Shown: in pieces, positions 44,977-57,100 of the stretch
Position numbering within the stretch: position 1 is the first letter of the stretch
Layout of the letters: the number at the start of each line of letters is the position of its first letter
Assembly (NCBI RefSeq): GCF_029227915.1
Contig: NC_079876.1
Span: forward strand, 11,470,001-11,534,000
Length of the DNA: 64,000 bases
Reading direction: 5' to 3'
Origin: Hydractinia symbiolongicarpus
Taxonomy: Eukaryota > Cnidaria > Hydrozoa > Anthoathecata > Hydractiniidae
Notes under the pieces: generated by a model
The model's input: the letters and a program-made list of their open reading frames with translations, nothing else
Told to the model about the DNA's origin: nothing
Database searches by the model: none
Translations under genes and position numbers: made by a program

Positions 44977-45318
44977 ATTTAACTAACTGGTAAAGTAAAG
45001 GTGTTTGCACCAAACTTTTCAAAAGTGAATGTAGGCAGAATTAACTGAATTACTGAATTTAGCAAATTTTAGGTAGGGTTTGTGGTCTTTCTTTTTCCTG
45101 GGTTCACCCAAGACGGACCCATCGAAAATTAAAATATCGAGGAATTTTTCGTTCAAGAAGATCTCACAAATCAATTGTGAAATATTACTGCGTAGTATTA
45201 TTGCGTATCTGAATAGTAAAATATGTCGTGCCTAACTTCGTAACAAAAATCACAATTTGATAGACAGCTTTTTGTAAACTTTATTCGCGAGGTTGTTTGC
45301 GTATATCATACGTCTTGT
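44977..45318. repeat. Right inverted repeat of the 6.9-kb segment
   Basis: Reverse-complement partner of 38392-38746. The outer edge is CGTCTTGT at 45311-45318. Confidence 0.65.
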
Positions 45319-45396
45319 TTCTGTTGATTATAGTTAAGCATACATTCCTCCAAGAGTTAAGACAATAATTTCAGATCTGTTACTCAAAGTTTTCGT

Positions 45397-45480
45397 CTTA
45401 GATTGCGTACCTTACAATGCGTTGATATTGTTTTTCTTCTTAGATTGCGTACCTTACAATGCGTTGATATTGTTTTTTGA
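45397..45480 (+). repeat. 42-bp tandem duplication
   Basis: Two adjacent copies contain CTTAGATTGCGTACCTTACA followed by ATGCGTTGATATTGTTTTT. They are nearly identical, so recent. Confidence 0.75.
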
Positions 45481-45523
45481 GGCTGTTTTATAAATTTGTA
45501 GCTTTTTTATAAATCTTAATAAA

Positions 45524-45830
45524 ATTTTGCAGTAAACAATTTACAAAGGGTAGCACTGACCATTGACGTCAAGACATAAAAAATGTTGAACTTCGACAGT
45601 TGTTATTTACTTTCCTTTTATTTTCTCACAGTTATTTCGAAATGTATGGTTGACAAGAATACACAAGTACTCTTTGTAGTCTTTATTAAAATTTTGCAGT
45701 AAACAATTTACAACTGACCATTGACGTCAAGACATAAAAAATGTTGAACTTAGACAGTTGTTATTTACTTTCACTTTATTTTCTCACAGTTATTTCGAAA
45801 TGTATGGCTGACAAGAATACACACAAATAC
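45524..45830 (+). repeat. ~160-bp direct duplication, third copy at 47633-47760
   Basis: Two copies share AAATTTTGCAGTAAACAATT, TTGACGTCAAGACATAAAAA, GACAGTTGTTATTTACTTTC and CACAGTTATTTCGAAATGTA; the second lacks a short GGGTAG insertion. A third copy of the core occurs at 47633-47760 and a remnant at about 48448. Each has a TGACGTCA palindrome, the CREB/ATF consensus. Confidence 0.7.
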
Positions 45831-47450
45831 TCATATTGCAGGATCATTATTTGGTATTGTTGGGTCTGTGAAACTTGCCCCAAATTTAACTTTTTTTATT
45901 CTGTTTTAAAAGATAATTTTTGATGGACATTTTGCAGTGGTAATTGATAAATATACTTACACACACACTATTAAATCCCTTTAAATTTCATTTTCGCTAA
46001 ATGGGCAAGAAGATAAAATAAAAGGTTAAATTTTTCATACTAAAAAGTTTATATATAAAATAGGACTCATCTTTTAAGAAATAAACTTTCCAAGCATATA
46101 AGCAGACACTGTTGGTACTTTGTTAAAGGAGAGGCGAACAAAAAACTACTTCGTGGCAGCCTGAAAATAAATTTTAAGCGAGAGAAAAAATATTATAGAT
46201 TTCTAAATCCTAAAATCTACTAAGATAACTACTATAATAACAAATAAGGAACTATATTTCATAACTAAGTATCTGTATATCTTCCAAACAACATTTTTAC
46301 AAAATATTCATGGCTATACAGGAAGAAAATAAGTAGGTTTTGGATGTACTTACCAGTGAACATTAAAAATAAGATCTTTCACTGAAAATAACCAAGAATA
46401 TTTTACTTACTATAATAATAACATTTTATAACCTTCGTTTAAACTTCTCTGAACTTAAGAAATATCTGTCAAGATTAACAACAATATTTGAAACATATTC
46501 CAATGTTTTTTAATTTAGGCACCCGTTTGACAAATGTAAAAATACTGAATCATAAAAAAATCAGCACTCACAAAGATGTAACCAAATTTATTTTTAACAC
46601 TGTTTTAGGTTTAGTGTGATGTCGTTCTGCAAAGTTTTACATGAAATTTATGTGAAAAACATTTATGTGAAAAACAACAAATTTTTATAACCTTAATTTC
46701 AATATAAAACATTCTTAGTTTTTTTTGTTATGATGGCTGCAACATGTAAATTGATTTATTATAGAGCGAAGTATGCACGTCGGTCTGGTCTTTAAAATCA
46801 ACAAAGTCATCATAAACTTTTATTCCGCAGCCGTGCCGTGAGCAGTTCGCCTCTCCATTAGTAAACAAGACTTTAATTTTCTTAATTTTTCTATCTTTTA
46901 TTTAATACGTTACAAAAGAGCAATTTCTAGAACCTTCATCACAGCCTTCATTATAGCGATCAGACCACATAATCACTACCCACACAACAATGTGTGGAAT
47001 GCTTTACGATTTTTTAGGTTATTCTTCCGTTGCAGCCTCAATAATTTCAAAACTGTCTGTACATCTGAAATGGTTAATTGTGCAAATGCTTAACTTGCGT
47101 AACAACTGTCAAGAAGGCGTTTCCTACGAAAATAAATCTGCTATAAAAAAAGTAAGAATGGCTTGACCTTGTTCTCGTAGTTTGATTTTCGTATAATACT
47201 ATTCTTTCTAATTTATCGTAGAATAACATCCTAGAGGATGATTATATGAAGTGAATTTATGTTCCATATTGTTGTGAAAAGTGCAGCTGTTTATATCAAG
47301 TTTCACTTTAGGTTGAATTTAATTACAGGACCAAATCTGTACAGGACCGAATATTTTGTGTTCCTGACTTTCACGCATGCGCACTGATCAAAAAGCTCAT
47401 TTTACTTCAAAGTGAACTGTTTACATTAAAATTTCCCATTAGTTTGAGAA
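45831..47450. other. Gene-free AT-rich stretch
   Basis: No gene is supported. An NRF-1-like CGCATGCGCA lies at 47374-47383 within the 5'-ward flank of the duplicated block. Confidence 0.35.
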
Positions 47451-48600
47451 TTTACTTCGTGAATTTGACGAAAGTGAATAGCCACCCGTAGTGGGTTTCA
47501 TGTCTCTCAAAGTGTAAACATTTCTGAAAAACACACTGTAAATCGAAGTCGATCAAACTGGTTTATGTTCATATTCTGTTTTATTTAGAAAGTCTCCTAA
47601 AATCTAACGGTTGACACGTGAAGATTGATAAACACTGACTATTGACGTCAAGACATAAAAAATGTTAAACTCAGACAGTTGTTATTTACTTTCACTTCAT
47701 TTCATCACAGTTATTTCGAAATGTATGGTTGAAAATACACAAGTACTCTTTGTAGTCTTCTTATCCTGGATAATTGCAATACTCGAATACATCTGTTTAA
47801 ACGTCATTCTTAGCAAATGAGATATTATTGTTAAGAAAATGAAAAGGATTAACGAGAGTAGAATTTTTAAATTTAGTGAAGCCCTGTGTAGTATAATATT
47901 AATACCTCACTGAATGAATTAGGGCATAGACCGAACAAAAATAAGAATTATAAGAAATCAATCTCGACCTCCGATCTCATTGTCTCTTTTTTTTAACGGG
48001 ACGGCGAGACGAAATATTTTTTCTTTCTTGCCGTCCCTTATATCAAAAAGAGAAAAAAAAGACCTGAGATCGAGGTTGATGTGAAATATCATTCGAATTT
48101 ATAATATAATCTTTAGAAAATGAATTGCCACCCGTAGTTATTTTTTTGTCTCTCAAGATGATGAAAAGTCATGTAAATATTTCTAAGAAACAAACTGGTG
48201 TATGGACACCTTGTGTTTCATGTTAATGTTCTCCTCAAAATTAGTGGTTGACACGAGAAGATCGATAAAGATCTATCATACATGATGACCTCATACAGTG
48301 GCCAGTAATTAATTGCTTACTTTCATTTTTAATTGCTTACTGACGAAAGAATATAAACTCATCTATATCAATAAAAATACAAAACCATAAAACAGACATA
48401 AGTTGTTTTGCAATTAACAAAGTTCTAAAGACAGCACTTAACAATAGTGATTGACGTCAAGACGCTATTCTTAGCAAATGAGATATTACTAAGTGAGATA
48501 TCATGTCAGGAAAATAAAAAGAATTGACATAACTACGATTTTTAAATTTAGTGAAGTCCTGTGCAGTATAATATTAATACCTCACTTAATAAATTTTAAA
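47450..48600 (+). repeat. Diverged direct duplication of a ~480-bp block
   Basis: The blocks at about 47460-47930 and 48115-48600 share, in order, GCCACCCGTAGT, GTCTCTCAA, AAACTGGT, TAGTGGTTGACACG-like text, TTGACGTCAAGAC, TTCTTAGCAAATGAGATATTA, TTTTTAAATTTAGTGAAG and AGTATAATATTAATACCTCAC. A foldback element lies between the two. Confidence 0.6.
47958..48081. mobile_element. 124-bp foldback element
   Basis: The arms AATCTCGACCTCCGATCTCA... and ATCAACCTCGATCTCAGGTC (reverse complement of the right side) pair through a T-rich/A-rich tract and GGGACGGC(G/A)AGA, leaving a short A/T-rich loop. It is a hairpin-type MITE lying between two direct duplicates. Confidence 0.6.
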
Positions 48601-48959
48601 TTCATAGTATAATCTTCATACTTTAGTCTTAAGCCAGTCGAAAATCCACGTGAATTTACCAGGCAAAAAATTTGCAGAAAATCTTTATCTGTGGCTTGTC
48701 GCAGCTACCATCTTTGTTGTGTAGATAAACAATGACCGGTAAAAAAAGTTATGACGTCAGTAACGATATTCCATGACGGAAACATTTTTAAACTTTTAAC
48801 TGTTGTTAAAAGGTGAGAATAACATAGGGCGTTACTGTAATAGATGCTCACATAGTTTTAGGTGAAATTGAACTTACTGATTTCATTTAATCCAAAGGTT
48901 CAACAAAAAGTAATTTAATTTCTCTTACGGAACTTTCATGCAAACACAATAAACAAAGA

Positions 48960-49140
48960 AATCTTATTGCGCATGTGCACAAGCATATGAACTGTCGCGC
49001 AATGCTACCGCGCATGCTTACGTAATTACAACTCTTATTTGTTAGCCTATAGCGCATGCGCAGTTTGGACAACACCAGGATGAAAAACTCATGTAAACAC
49101 GACGCCTTCTCATTGCGTTTTGAAACCTCGTAAAGGCTAG
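48960..49140 (+). promoter_or_regulatory. Putative promoter region with NRF-1-like site
   Basis: A locally GC/CpG-rich patch contains the palindrome GCGCATGCGCA at 49052-49062, the NRF-1 consensus, plus related GCGCATG words at about 48967 and 49011. It lies about 2 kb upstream of the first coding exon of the helicase-FN3-ankyrin gene. That exon is preceded by an acceptor-type TTTTGTAG at 51118, which implies a separate 5' untranslated exon upstream. A donor-like AT|GTAAGT near 49217 would fit. The link to that gene is inferred. Confidence 0.35.
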
Positions 49141-51132
49141 ACACTTAAGAAGTTCAGTTTTAACAAAAACAGACGGAAGATTGAAAGATTGATTTAAATT
49201 GAAAGACGGTTTTACTGATTGTTGAAGGTAATGTAAGTAAACAAAATATTTTTGTTACTCTCTACTGTACCACTCTATAAAAGAAACGGAAAAAGTTTGA
49301 TGTTTCCCCTTTCAAAGAAATACGCGACGTTTTGTTATTACACGCTTTTTACTTGTGTAAGAACTATACTTCATATCTCAAATGTAAATATTCTAAATAC
49401 TTGAATACTTCTAAATAATTGAAATACTTTTAGTTTAGCACGTTTGTTGGTTGAAAATATTTGTGCTCGTAACTTGTTTTGAATCCTCATTCAAATGAAA
49501 TATTTTTTCAACCTCAATTTCTAAATATTCACGTACGTAACACGGTCTAAAAAAATGTATAATACAATATGGTACTGTCTTCAAAAAAGTTTTAAAAGGT
49601 AACAAAATATTATTTCACAAAATGTTTATCAAGAATTTCGTTTTGTGTAATGTTTTATATTCTTCTTTTTCAACTTTTTGTTACTTTGTTTTGTTTTCAT
49701 CAATCACGAGAACTTCAATTGTTGTTGTAAAAGTTAAAAACAAAAGAGAAAAAGTTTAAAGACACAAGTTTCGAAATAAACTTACTCTCCGATTTGCCTG
49801 ACATTTTTAGCTTTAACACCTTGAAAACATATAATGTCCAACTTTTTAGCAGAATCACACTTGAGTTCCTATTAGCAAAAAAACCAAGACATGTCTTAAT
49901 TTGGTTGGAATTAATATATTTCAAAACTTTGTTTTTAAATTATCCTGCTTATTTTGGCCACACTACAATTTTCATGCAGCTGAGTTATATATGATTCAGT
50001 TTACATAGCTCATTGAGTAGGGTTGCAATTTTTTTTATCACAAAAACGAGGCTGGAAATGGCTAAATAATAACAAAGAATTAGGGAAAAGTTTAAACTGA
50101 TATTTTTATTATTCCGTTCTTCTAGGAAAAATATAAAAAAACATCGGAAAATATATACTATGGAGTATTGTTGGCAAATTATTTTTTTTGTATTTAGGAA
50201 ACTTGTAGTCTTGTAAGTCTTGTTATAAATTAAACAATTCTCATTTTGAGCAACTAGAACGAATTTGGTTATTACTGCTTTTGTTGCATTACAAAAACAG
50301 AAATCGACACATTTGTTTTAGTTGCTTGTTTGTTGTAACTTTTAAGTAGCTAGTAAATATTTTTTGGTTAAACACCAAAAAAAACTGCTTTTTATCTAGA
50401 AAATGTTTTAAAAGCAACCTATATAAATAAAGTGTTCTAATTAAATTTTGCCGAGATATGAAAGTACAAAGTGCAAACGTCTTAAATGTCTCATGACATA
50501 CTTTACATAGTAAACAAATGTGTGAAAATATTTACATTTCAAACAAAAAAGTCAACAAACACATTTTGGTTGCTATGTAACTATAGTATGTGTAGACGTA
50601 TAAACAGTTTGAAGTTTTCTTAATTTTTTTTAAAACTATTTATTAAAACAGTATTAGCAGTAACCATGGAGATATATAAAGACAAAGCGCCATAACGCGA
50701 TAATTGCTACTCAAAATCCCAATGGTTAAACAAAGAGAAGAGGGTGCGGTACTGGGTCCCTTATTTTTTTAAATACTTCCAACAAAATACCTAATCACTT
50801 ATTATTTATATTTTACAAGAGGAATCTCAACAATTATACCTTTAAAGAATTAAAAAAAATAATTAGCAGTTTCATAGAATTCTTCCAGAGTTATTATATC
50901 AATATGATGTAACAAGACAATGTCACATGCAATATATTCTTAGTCAATAATTGCATTTTTATTGAATTGTGTCAGGCAAGTTTCTGTGCATTACAACTAG
51001 CCCATTTAATTAAATTAACAACTAGTCTATCACATAAGAGCATATATATCTAAACCAGTTTAATTTGTATTTTTCTACTTATGATTTCAACTGTTCACAT
51101 TGCTTTTCTCTTTTGTAGATCCTGTGAAAAAG
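49141..51132. other. Probable 5' untranslated exon and intron of the downstream gene
   Basis: There is no coding frame. The sequence probably spans a non-coding first exon and a large first intron ending at the acceptor 51117-51118, as judged only from the splice signals. Confidence 0.3.
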
Positions 51133-54100
51133 ATGTCTGCTTGCAGGTAAATGACTAATATTTTGCTAAAATTTTTAGTATTTTGAGCAATATTTGCTAC
51201 GTGTAATTTTTATTTTGTTAACAATTTTTTTAAGTGACCGGTTTATAATAAGGCCAATACTAGGAACTTTAAAATAATTAGCTTATTCATCCTCTGTGAA
51301 GAGCATGAGATTAATGTACGTTATAATCGCACTTTCTTTGACAAAACTTTAAAAAAAAACATTGACTGCAAATTCAAGTTGTCATATAATTTATGTATTT
51401 GATACGTTGAATTTTAAATTGAAGAAATATAACCAGCACACTCAATCTATACATGGTAAATATACCTTTTATTGGACTGCATAAGCAACATTTGGTACTA
51501 TAATCGAGGAAATATCAAGAACCCTGGACAAGGTTGTTTCCTTAATAGATCCCATCGGGGTGGTAAAAAAAGTTTTTTATAAGAAAACGTGAACGAATTT
51601 AAGTCAATTTATACTTTGTAACATTTAGCGCGTTAATCACACAATGTTATTAAGGAGGATAGGTAAATTTTGAGTCGTGTGGGTAGTTGCAACGGAGAGA
51701 ATTGCTAAATTGAACATGTAATTTGTGCTCAAACATAGCTGAAAAAAAAAAATAAAAACATCACACATAGGTTAGCTAGCTACCCATGGAGATTGAAGCT
51801 AACATTAGCTACAATGCACAAATAGCTAACTGGCTATTTTTTATTTCATAATATAACGCAGTAAAATAAAAAAGTGTGCTACGAAATAAAAAACTTTTTC
51901 ACTTTTCGCACTTTTTTAAGGCAAAGAGAGCTTTAATTTTTTTCGTGTGTGTCGTGGATAACACTGTTCCAAAGTCAGCCGTTAAAATTATTTCAGCAAA
52001 TCAAGTTGCGTCATTTTAATCACGTAATTTAAACAAAGTAAACCCGCGGTATTTTTACACGCGAAATGGCCAAACAAAATTGCGGTGATGAACACATCCA
52101 CTATGCCTGTCACACACACTTTCCATTATAATATAGATAAAATTACTAAGGATTTATGGCATAATTTTTGATATTGCAATAATTTTTGAAAAAGTAATCT
52201 TTGTTGAGGCTTATAACCAATTATACATTTAATTTTTAGTTTTTGGATGTATAAAGACAGAGGAAATATGATTGTTAAATTTCTTAATGGAGGCTTCCAA
52301 AGGGTGCAAAGAATTAATATAAAACGGGAAGGAGATGATGCAATGATAGAATTGCAAGAAACAGATTACCATGAAGAAAGAAAAGACAATAAACTGGTAT
52401 TGACGATGTACAGAGGAGCTATCCAATGTATTGCACAGCTTGCCATAGCACTGCTTGATATGGAAGGAAAGCAAAAATTATTTGTAGTTGACAGTAAGTA
52501 ATCAAATTAGAATTAAATTAGTGCTTTTTTAACATATGCACTTAACCCTTTCTTATCATTTCTGTCTTTAATATTTGTAGATGTCAACATTGCCTGTGCT
52601 CACAAGTATACCAACAAAGAAAGTAAATTTTCCCTCCATACACATAATAGTGACAAAGTTGCAGCATATATTAAGTCAATTATCAGCAAACCTCTTATCG
52701 AAACTAACATTCAGCTCTTCTGTTGTGGAGAAGTACATGAAAAAAGTAGAAGCGAATACTTAAAATTTTCAAGAAATTATGTAAATGAAAACTGCACATC
52801 CAACAATGATTTTCTGAAAGAAGCTCTTCTATTTCCACCACCAATTGTAAATGAAGAGATTTCCAGCTTTGCATTTCGACTAAAGTCAATTCTAAGCGAA
52901 ATTGGTCACGTGTTTGTGATTTTCACACATTACAATACCATGGACAATCTAAAATTTTTGAATTTAAATACTGATGCTGATGATGCTCCAGAATTCAAAC
53001 ATAGAATTTTACTACTTCATCCAACTGGAAATACCTTCGTCAATATAAGATACACTGAATCTACCAGTGCGTCAATCGTTCAAGAAGAATTTCAAAAAGG
53101 TGAGGTAGATATCACACATTTGTTTGCAATCAATCGACAATTTATATCGGATAGTAAATCCAGATTTATAAATGTCGTAGCTGCACCAAATTTTCAAAAC
53201 ATAGAGAACATTGACGTCTGTGCAAATTGTCAATTGTTAGATCAGTCTATTTTCCCAGACAACACAGAGGTTCGAAATTTCCTTCTTTTTCTTGGATTAT
53301 CAAGACAGGATCTTGATCAGAAAAGCAAAGAGCAGTATATGAACATTGTAGGTCAAGCAATGTGTTTCATGGCTACCATGGAGACTATAAACACTGTTCC
53401 AACAATCAAAGATGACATTCATGAGAAAGTAAGTACTGTCCTGTTGTCGTCAGAACAATTACATATTTTTTTTGACGAATCTAAAAAGAAAATTATTGTT
53501 GGACCATTGGGAAGTGGTAAATCGCTTCTTGCTTTATCTCATCTAAAACATCTTTACTATTGTTGTGGAGGAAAATGTATAATATATTATGTTATATGGA
53601 GTGACAAAACAATACTGCTGAAAGCTGTCGAAGAATTCGTCTCAAAATTTCAATGCAACAGAAATATCACTTTGAAAGTAATAAATATGATTGAATTGGC
53701 AAAAGAGCTCAATCTCTCTAAACTTCCAACAGTATCACAATTATTACTGTTGCTGCTAAGAAAACATGGTGCCATGCCTTTTCATTTTATAAGTGACGAA
53801 GTAGATGGTGAGATGTTTGACAATCAAGAAGCTTTATCGTTAAAGCAGATTTTAGAAAGGGAAGAAGCTTTACAAAATTCTCTGATCGTGCTGTTTCTGC
53901 AGTCTTTGGAAAAGCACAGGAGATTGGTTAAATCTGGAAAATCAAAAGACCATGATAAATACAAATACGAAGAAACTGGTATGCGTGTGTTTCATCTCAA
54001 TAAAGGAATGCGAACAACGAAGAAAATTTTTAACTTTTTAGTAGAATTTGAGAAGCGAATTTCCGGAATTGAATCAGTTATCAAACACCCTGTTAAAGGC

Positions 54101-57100
54101 AGTGCTTGTATAACATCAATCAAGAAATCTGCAGCGACAAGTTCTGTCAAAAAATTAACTCGTTTTAGTGTCCAAGAAGTCGAACGAAAACTTGAAGAAA
54201 GTAAAGAGAATTTTGAAAAAAAGCCAATGGATATAGAGGAAATTGCAGCTATCTCCAAATACCCAGATGTCTCTGATGATATCAAAACCTTGACCAAAGT
54301 GAAATGCAACTCTGCGCAAGAAGTTGGACATAACATTGTAGGTACAAAGCCCATACTGATACATCTTAATTATGAAAATGAAACAGAAGAAAAAAGTATT
54401 GTCATGTTAGCTCTCTCGTTGGAATACTACCTAGATCGTGTTAATATTAAACGTTTGTTTTTTCATAACACTGTGGAACAAATGATCACGTTTCGAAGGG
54501 TTCTGGATTTAATTAGAAAAAAATATTTTGTTTATAACAAACAAACTGAATGGACCATCATCGACCACAACAACGAAGTTACCAATTTTCCAAAAAACAA
54601 AGGTTATGATCTAATAACTAATCTAGAAGGTAGTAGAGGAACAGAATTTTGTGAAACCGTATGCTGTATTGACGTAAATGACACTATGTTGCGACACAAG
54701 ACGTTAGAAGGAATGTCCAGAGTAACTGAACGCCTGATAATTGTTTCCACATGTAACATACAGTCTGCTACTACAAATTCATCAACTGGACATATCATTA
54801 AAGATCTGTTACCAGAGTACCTGAATGAAGTTTCTGTTGAATGTTGCAGGAATTCGAACGAAAATTACATTAAAACGCAAGTTAATGACCAAAAATCAAT
54901 AGGTTATGTGAACACAAATTCGCGCAGATATAAAGACCTCATGGAACGGATAAAGAAAATCGAATATGAAAAAGATGAGTCGGACAAGCCTGATTTTGCT
55001 CAAATCATACGTACAAGGTAGATATATCACATTTCTTAGTATACCAGAAAATTACCAGTTGCTATAACTATATATTAAAATTCGTAATTCTAGGAACTCT
55101 TTTTTTAAAAATGTTCTATGTTTCCATATTGTAAACTAGCTATATTGTAAATAGCCACAACGTCATCATCAAACTACTTCCATCCTTCACAAAAAATATA
55201 AACTTTTATACCTTTATAATTTCCAACTTTATTTACTAGCTTTCAACCACCAACAATTAACGCGAGCTGCATTTTTACAAACGACAATTCATGTACAATT
55301 AGTTGGAATGATGAAGGATATGGTTACGTGATTGAAATGGAAAACGACAGATCACAATGGCAGAACGTAGAAGGTATGACCACACATGGTAGATGTGTTA
55401 TCAATAATTTAGTTGTTGGAAAGACATACAAGTTTCGTGTTGCAGCCAGTAATAACTTTGGTGAATCAGAAATTATTTTATCCTATCCACATTCCGTTGT
55501 TACTTTTCAAGGTAGGTTGTTCACACTAAACATTTGCATATCTTACGGAGCACTTTTTCTTGTTTTTGTTGATATTATCAAAATACCATAATAGTCTATT
55601 AAATTGGTTGGTTGATTATAATTTGCAGTTTGTTTTGAGAAATCATTTTGTGTCTATTACTGAATTTTATGTCTAATGAGAGAAACTGAATTTTAATATC
55701 CCTAAAGAAATCTTTGTTAATTGAGCTAAAAATGATCACAAATTTTGTCTGCTTTGGTGTACGAAGTTTTAAATTTATGGCCTTGGTAACCCATTAGATA
55801 TTTATCATTTTCGTCTGTATTTCTTCTCTTATATTGAAACTCGTCTTTTGTTATCTTTTTAAATTTATTTTGAAAAAAAAAGAATTAAATATCTTTATTT
55901 CTTTCAACATTAAAAAAAGGATTATAGTCAATTATTTTTAACATAAGGATCCGACCTCGTTTAGCAAGGGACCCGGCATAATATTTCTTAGCACGAGGAA
56001 TTCGGAATTACGCTGGGTCTCAAACGATTTTTCTGCGGTCAGAATGACCGTCCTTTTTGATTTGTTAATTCTTTCGGAAAAACCTTTGTTTTGGCCTCAC
56101 TCACCCAATCAAATATAGTTAATTCCTAAAGTATTTAAAGGGCCTGTTAAAATGCTCACATTCCGTATATCCCGCGCATATATTAAAAATCTAGCAAACG
56201 CGTTTTGTGCAACTTTGCTCCTTGGTTCAATATTATTTTTTGAAAAGTATATTACAAAGAAGACTCATTCTTGATGAAAACATGACCAAGGCTGGAGAAG
56301 ATAAAAATTCTATGTGTATCTATATGTTCGAGTCTGTAAATTGCATACATGCCGGAAAAATAGCCATTTTTGTTTTCCACCGCCATGAGCTCGACTTTCG
56401 TGTAAGTCACTAAAGCCGAAAACCAACAGCCGTTCCATAGCCCCTTTAAGAGGGTTAGTCGTGACCACGCCGACAGTGTGCTGATTGGTTGATTGTAATT
56501 CGGGGTTTGCCATGAGGTGAATTAAAATTTTAGGGATTTGTGTTGACATTTGTTTGCGCTTCATCCATCATTTCAGAGAAACTGAATTTGATATCCTCAA
56601 AAAACGCTTAGTTAACTAGGCTACGTTCCACGAGCCTTTTTTTCGTTTTTTGGCACATTCAGAGACGACGTGAAGAATTGATAATATACAGTAAAAATGC
56701 CCCGGGTACGAGGTTGGACAGTAAAAGATATAATATTTTTAAAAATTTAAATGATCGCGTGTCAGAGAAACATCTTTGAAATGTTCGTGCAGACGAAATC
56801 GAATATATTGAGTACAGTCGTTCTATTTTTATCACTATATCATACTCAACCAAAACGAATATGTTTCATTCAGCAAATAATGTTGATAGGTCGTGTGAGG
56901 TGAGAGAAAATTTAATTTTGATAAAAGCAGCAGCTAGTTTTTATTATACATTATTTTTTTCATGAGAAACCCGTTTACAAGTAACGGAGTATTTACTAAG
57001 AGCTGTGTACCTAAGTCTCGTGTTCTTTAAAAAATGTTCTTATAAAAAACCGATCGCGTGTCAAAGAAACATCTTTGAAATATTCGTGCAGACGAAATCG

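Larger units (their letters stand above)
38392..45318. mobile_element. 6.9-kb segment bounded by ~350-bp inverted repeats
   Basis: The left arm 38392-38746 and right arm 44977-45318 are diverged reverse complements. Both begin ACAAGACGTATGATATACGC at the outer edge and contain GATGGGTCCGTCTTGGGTG, CTGCCTACATTCAC and related blocks. No target duplication is evident at the edges. There is no transposase frame. Contents include direct repeats, a roughly 155-bp array, a 15-bp minisatellite, an inverted tRNA-like pair and two small coding remnants. A large composite DNA transposon is the simplest reading; a local inverted duplication is the alternative. Confidence 0.55.

Noticed and set aside
48887-49144. 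Minus-strand 85-codon frame over the GC-rich patch
   Set aside because: It has no domain or neighbours and overlaps the probable promoter region.
53992-54354. Minus-strand 120-codon frame
   Set aside because: It is a shadow of exon 3 of the NTPase gene.
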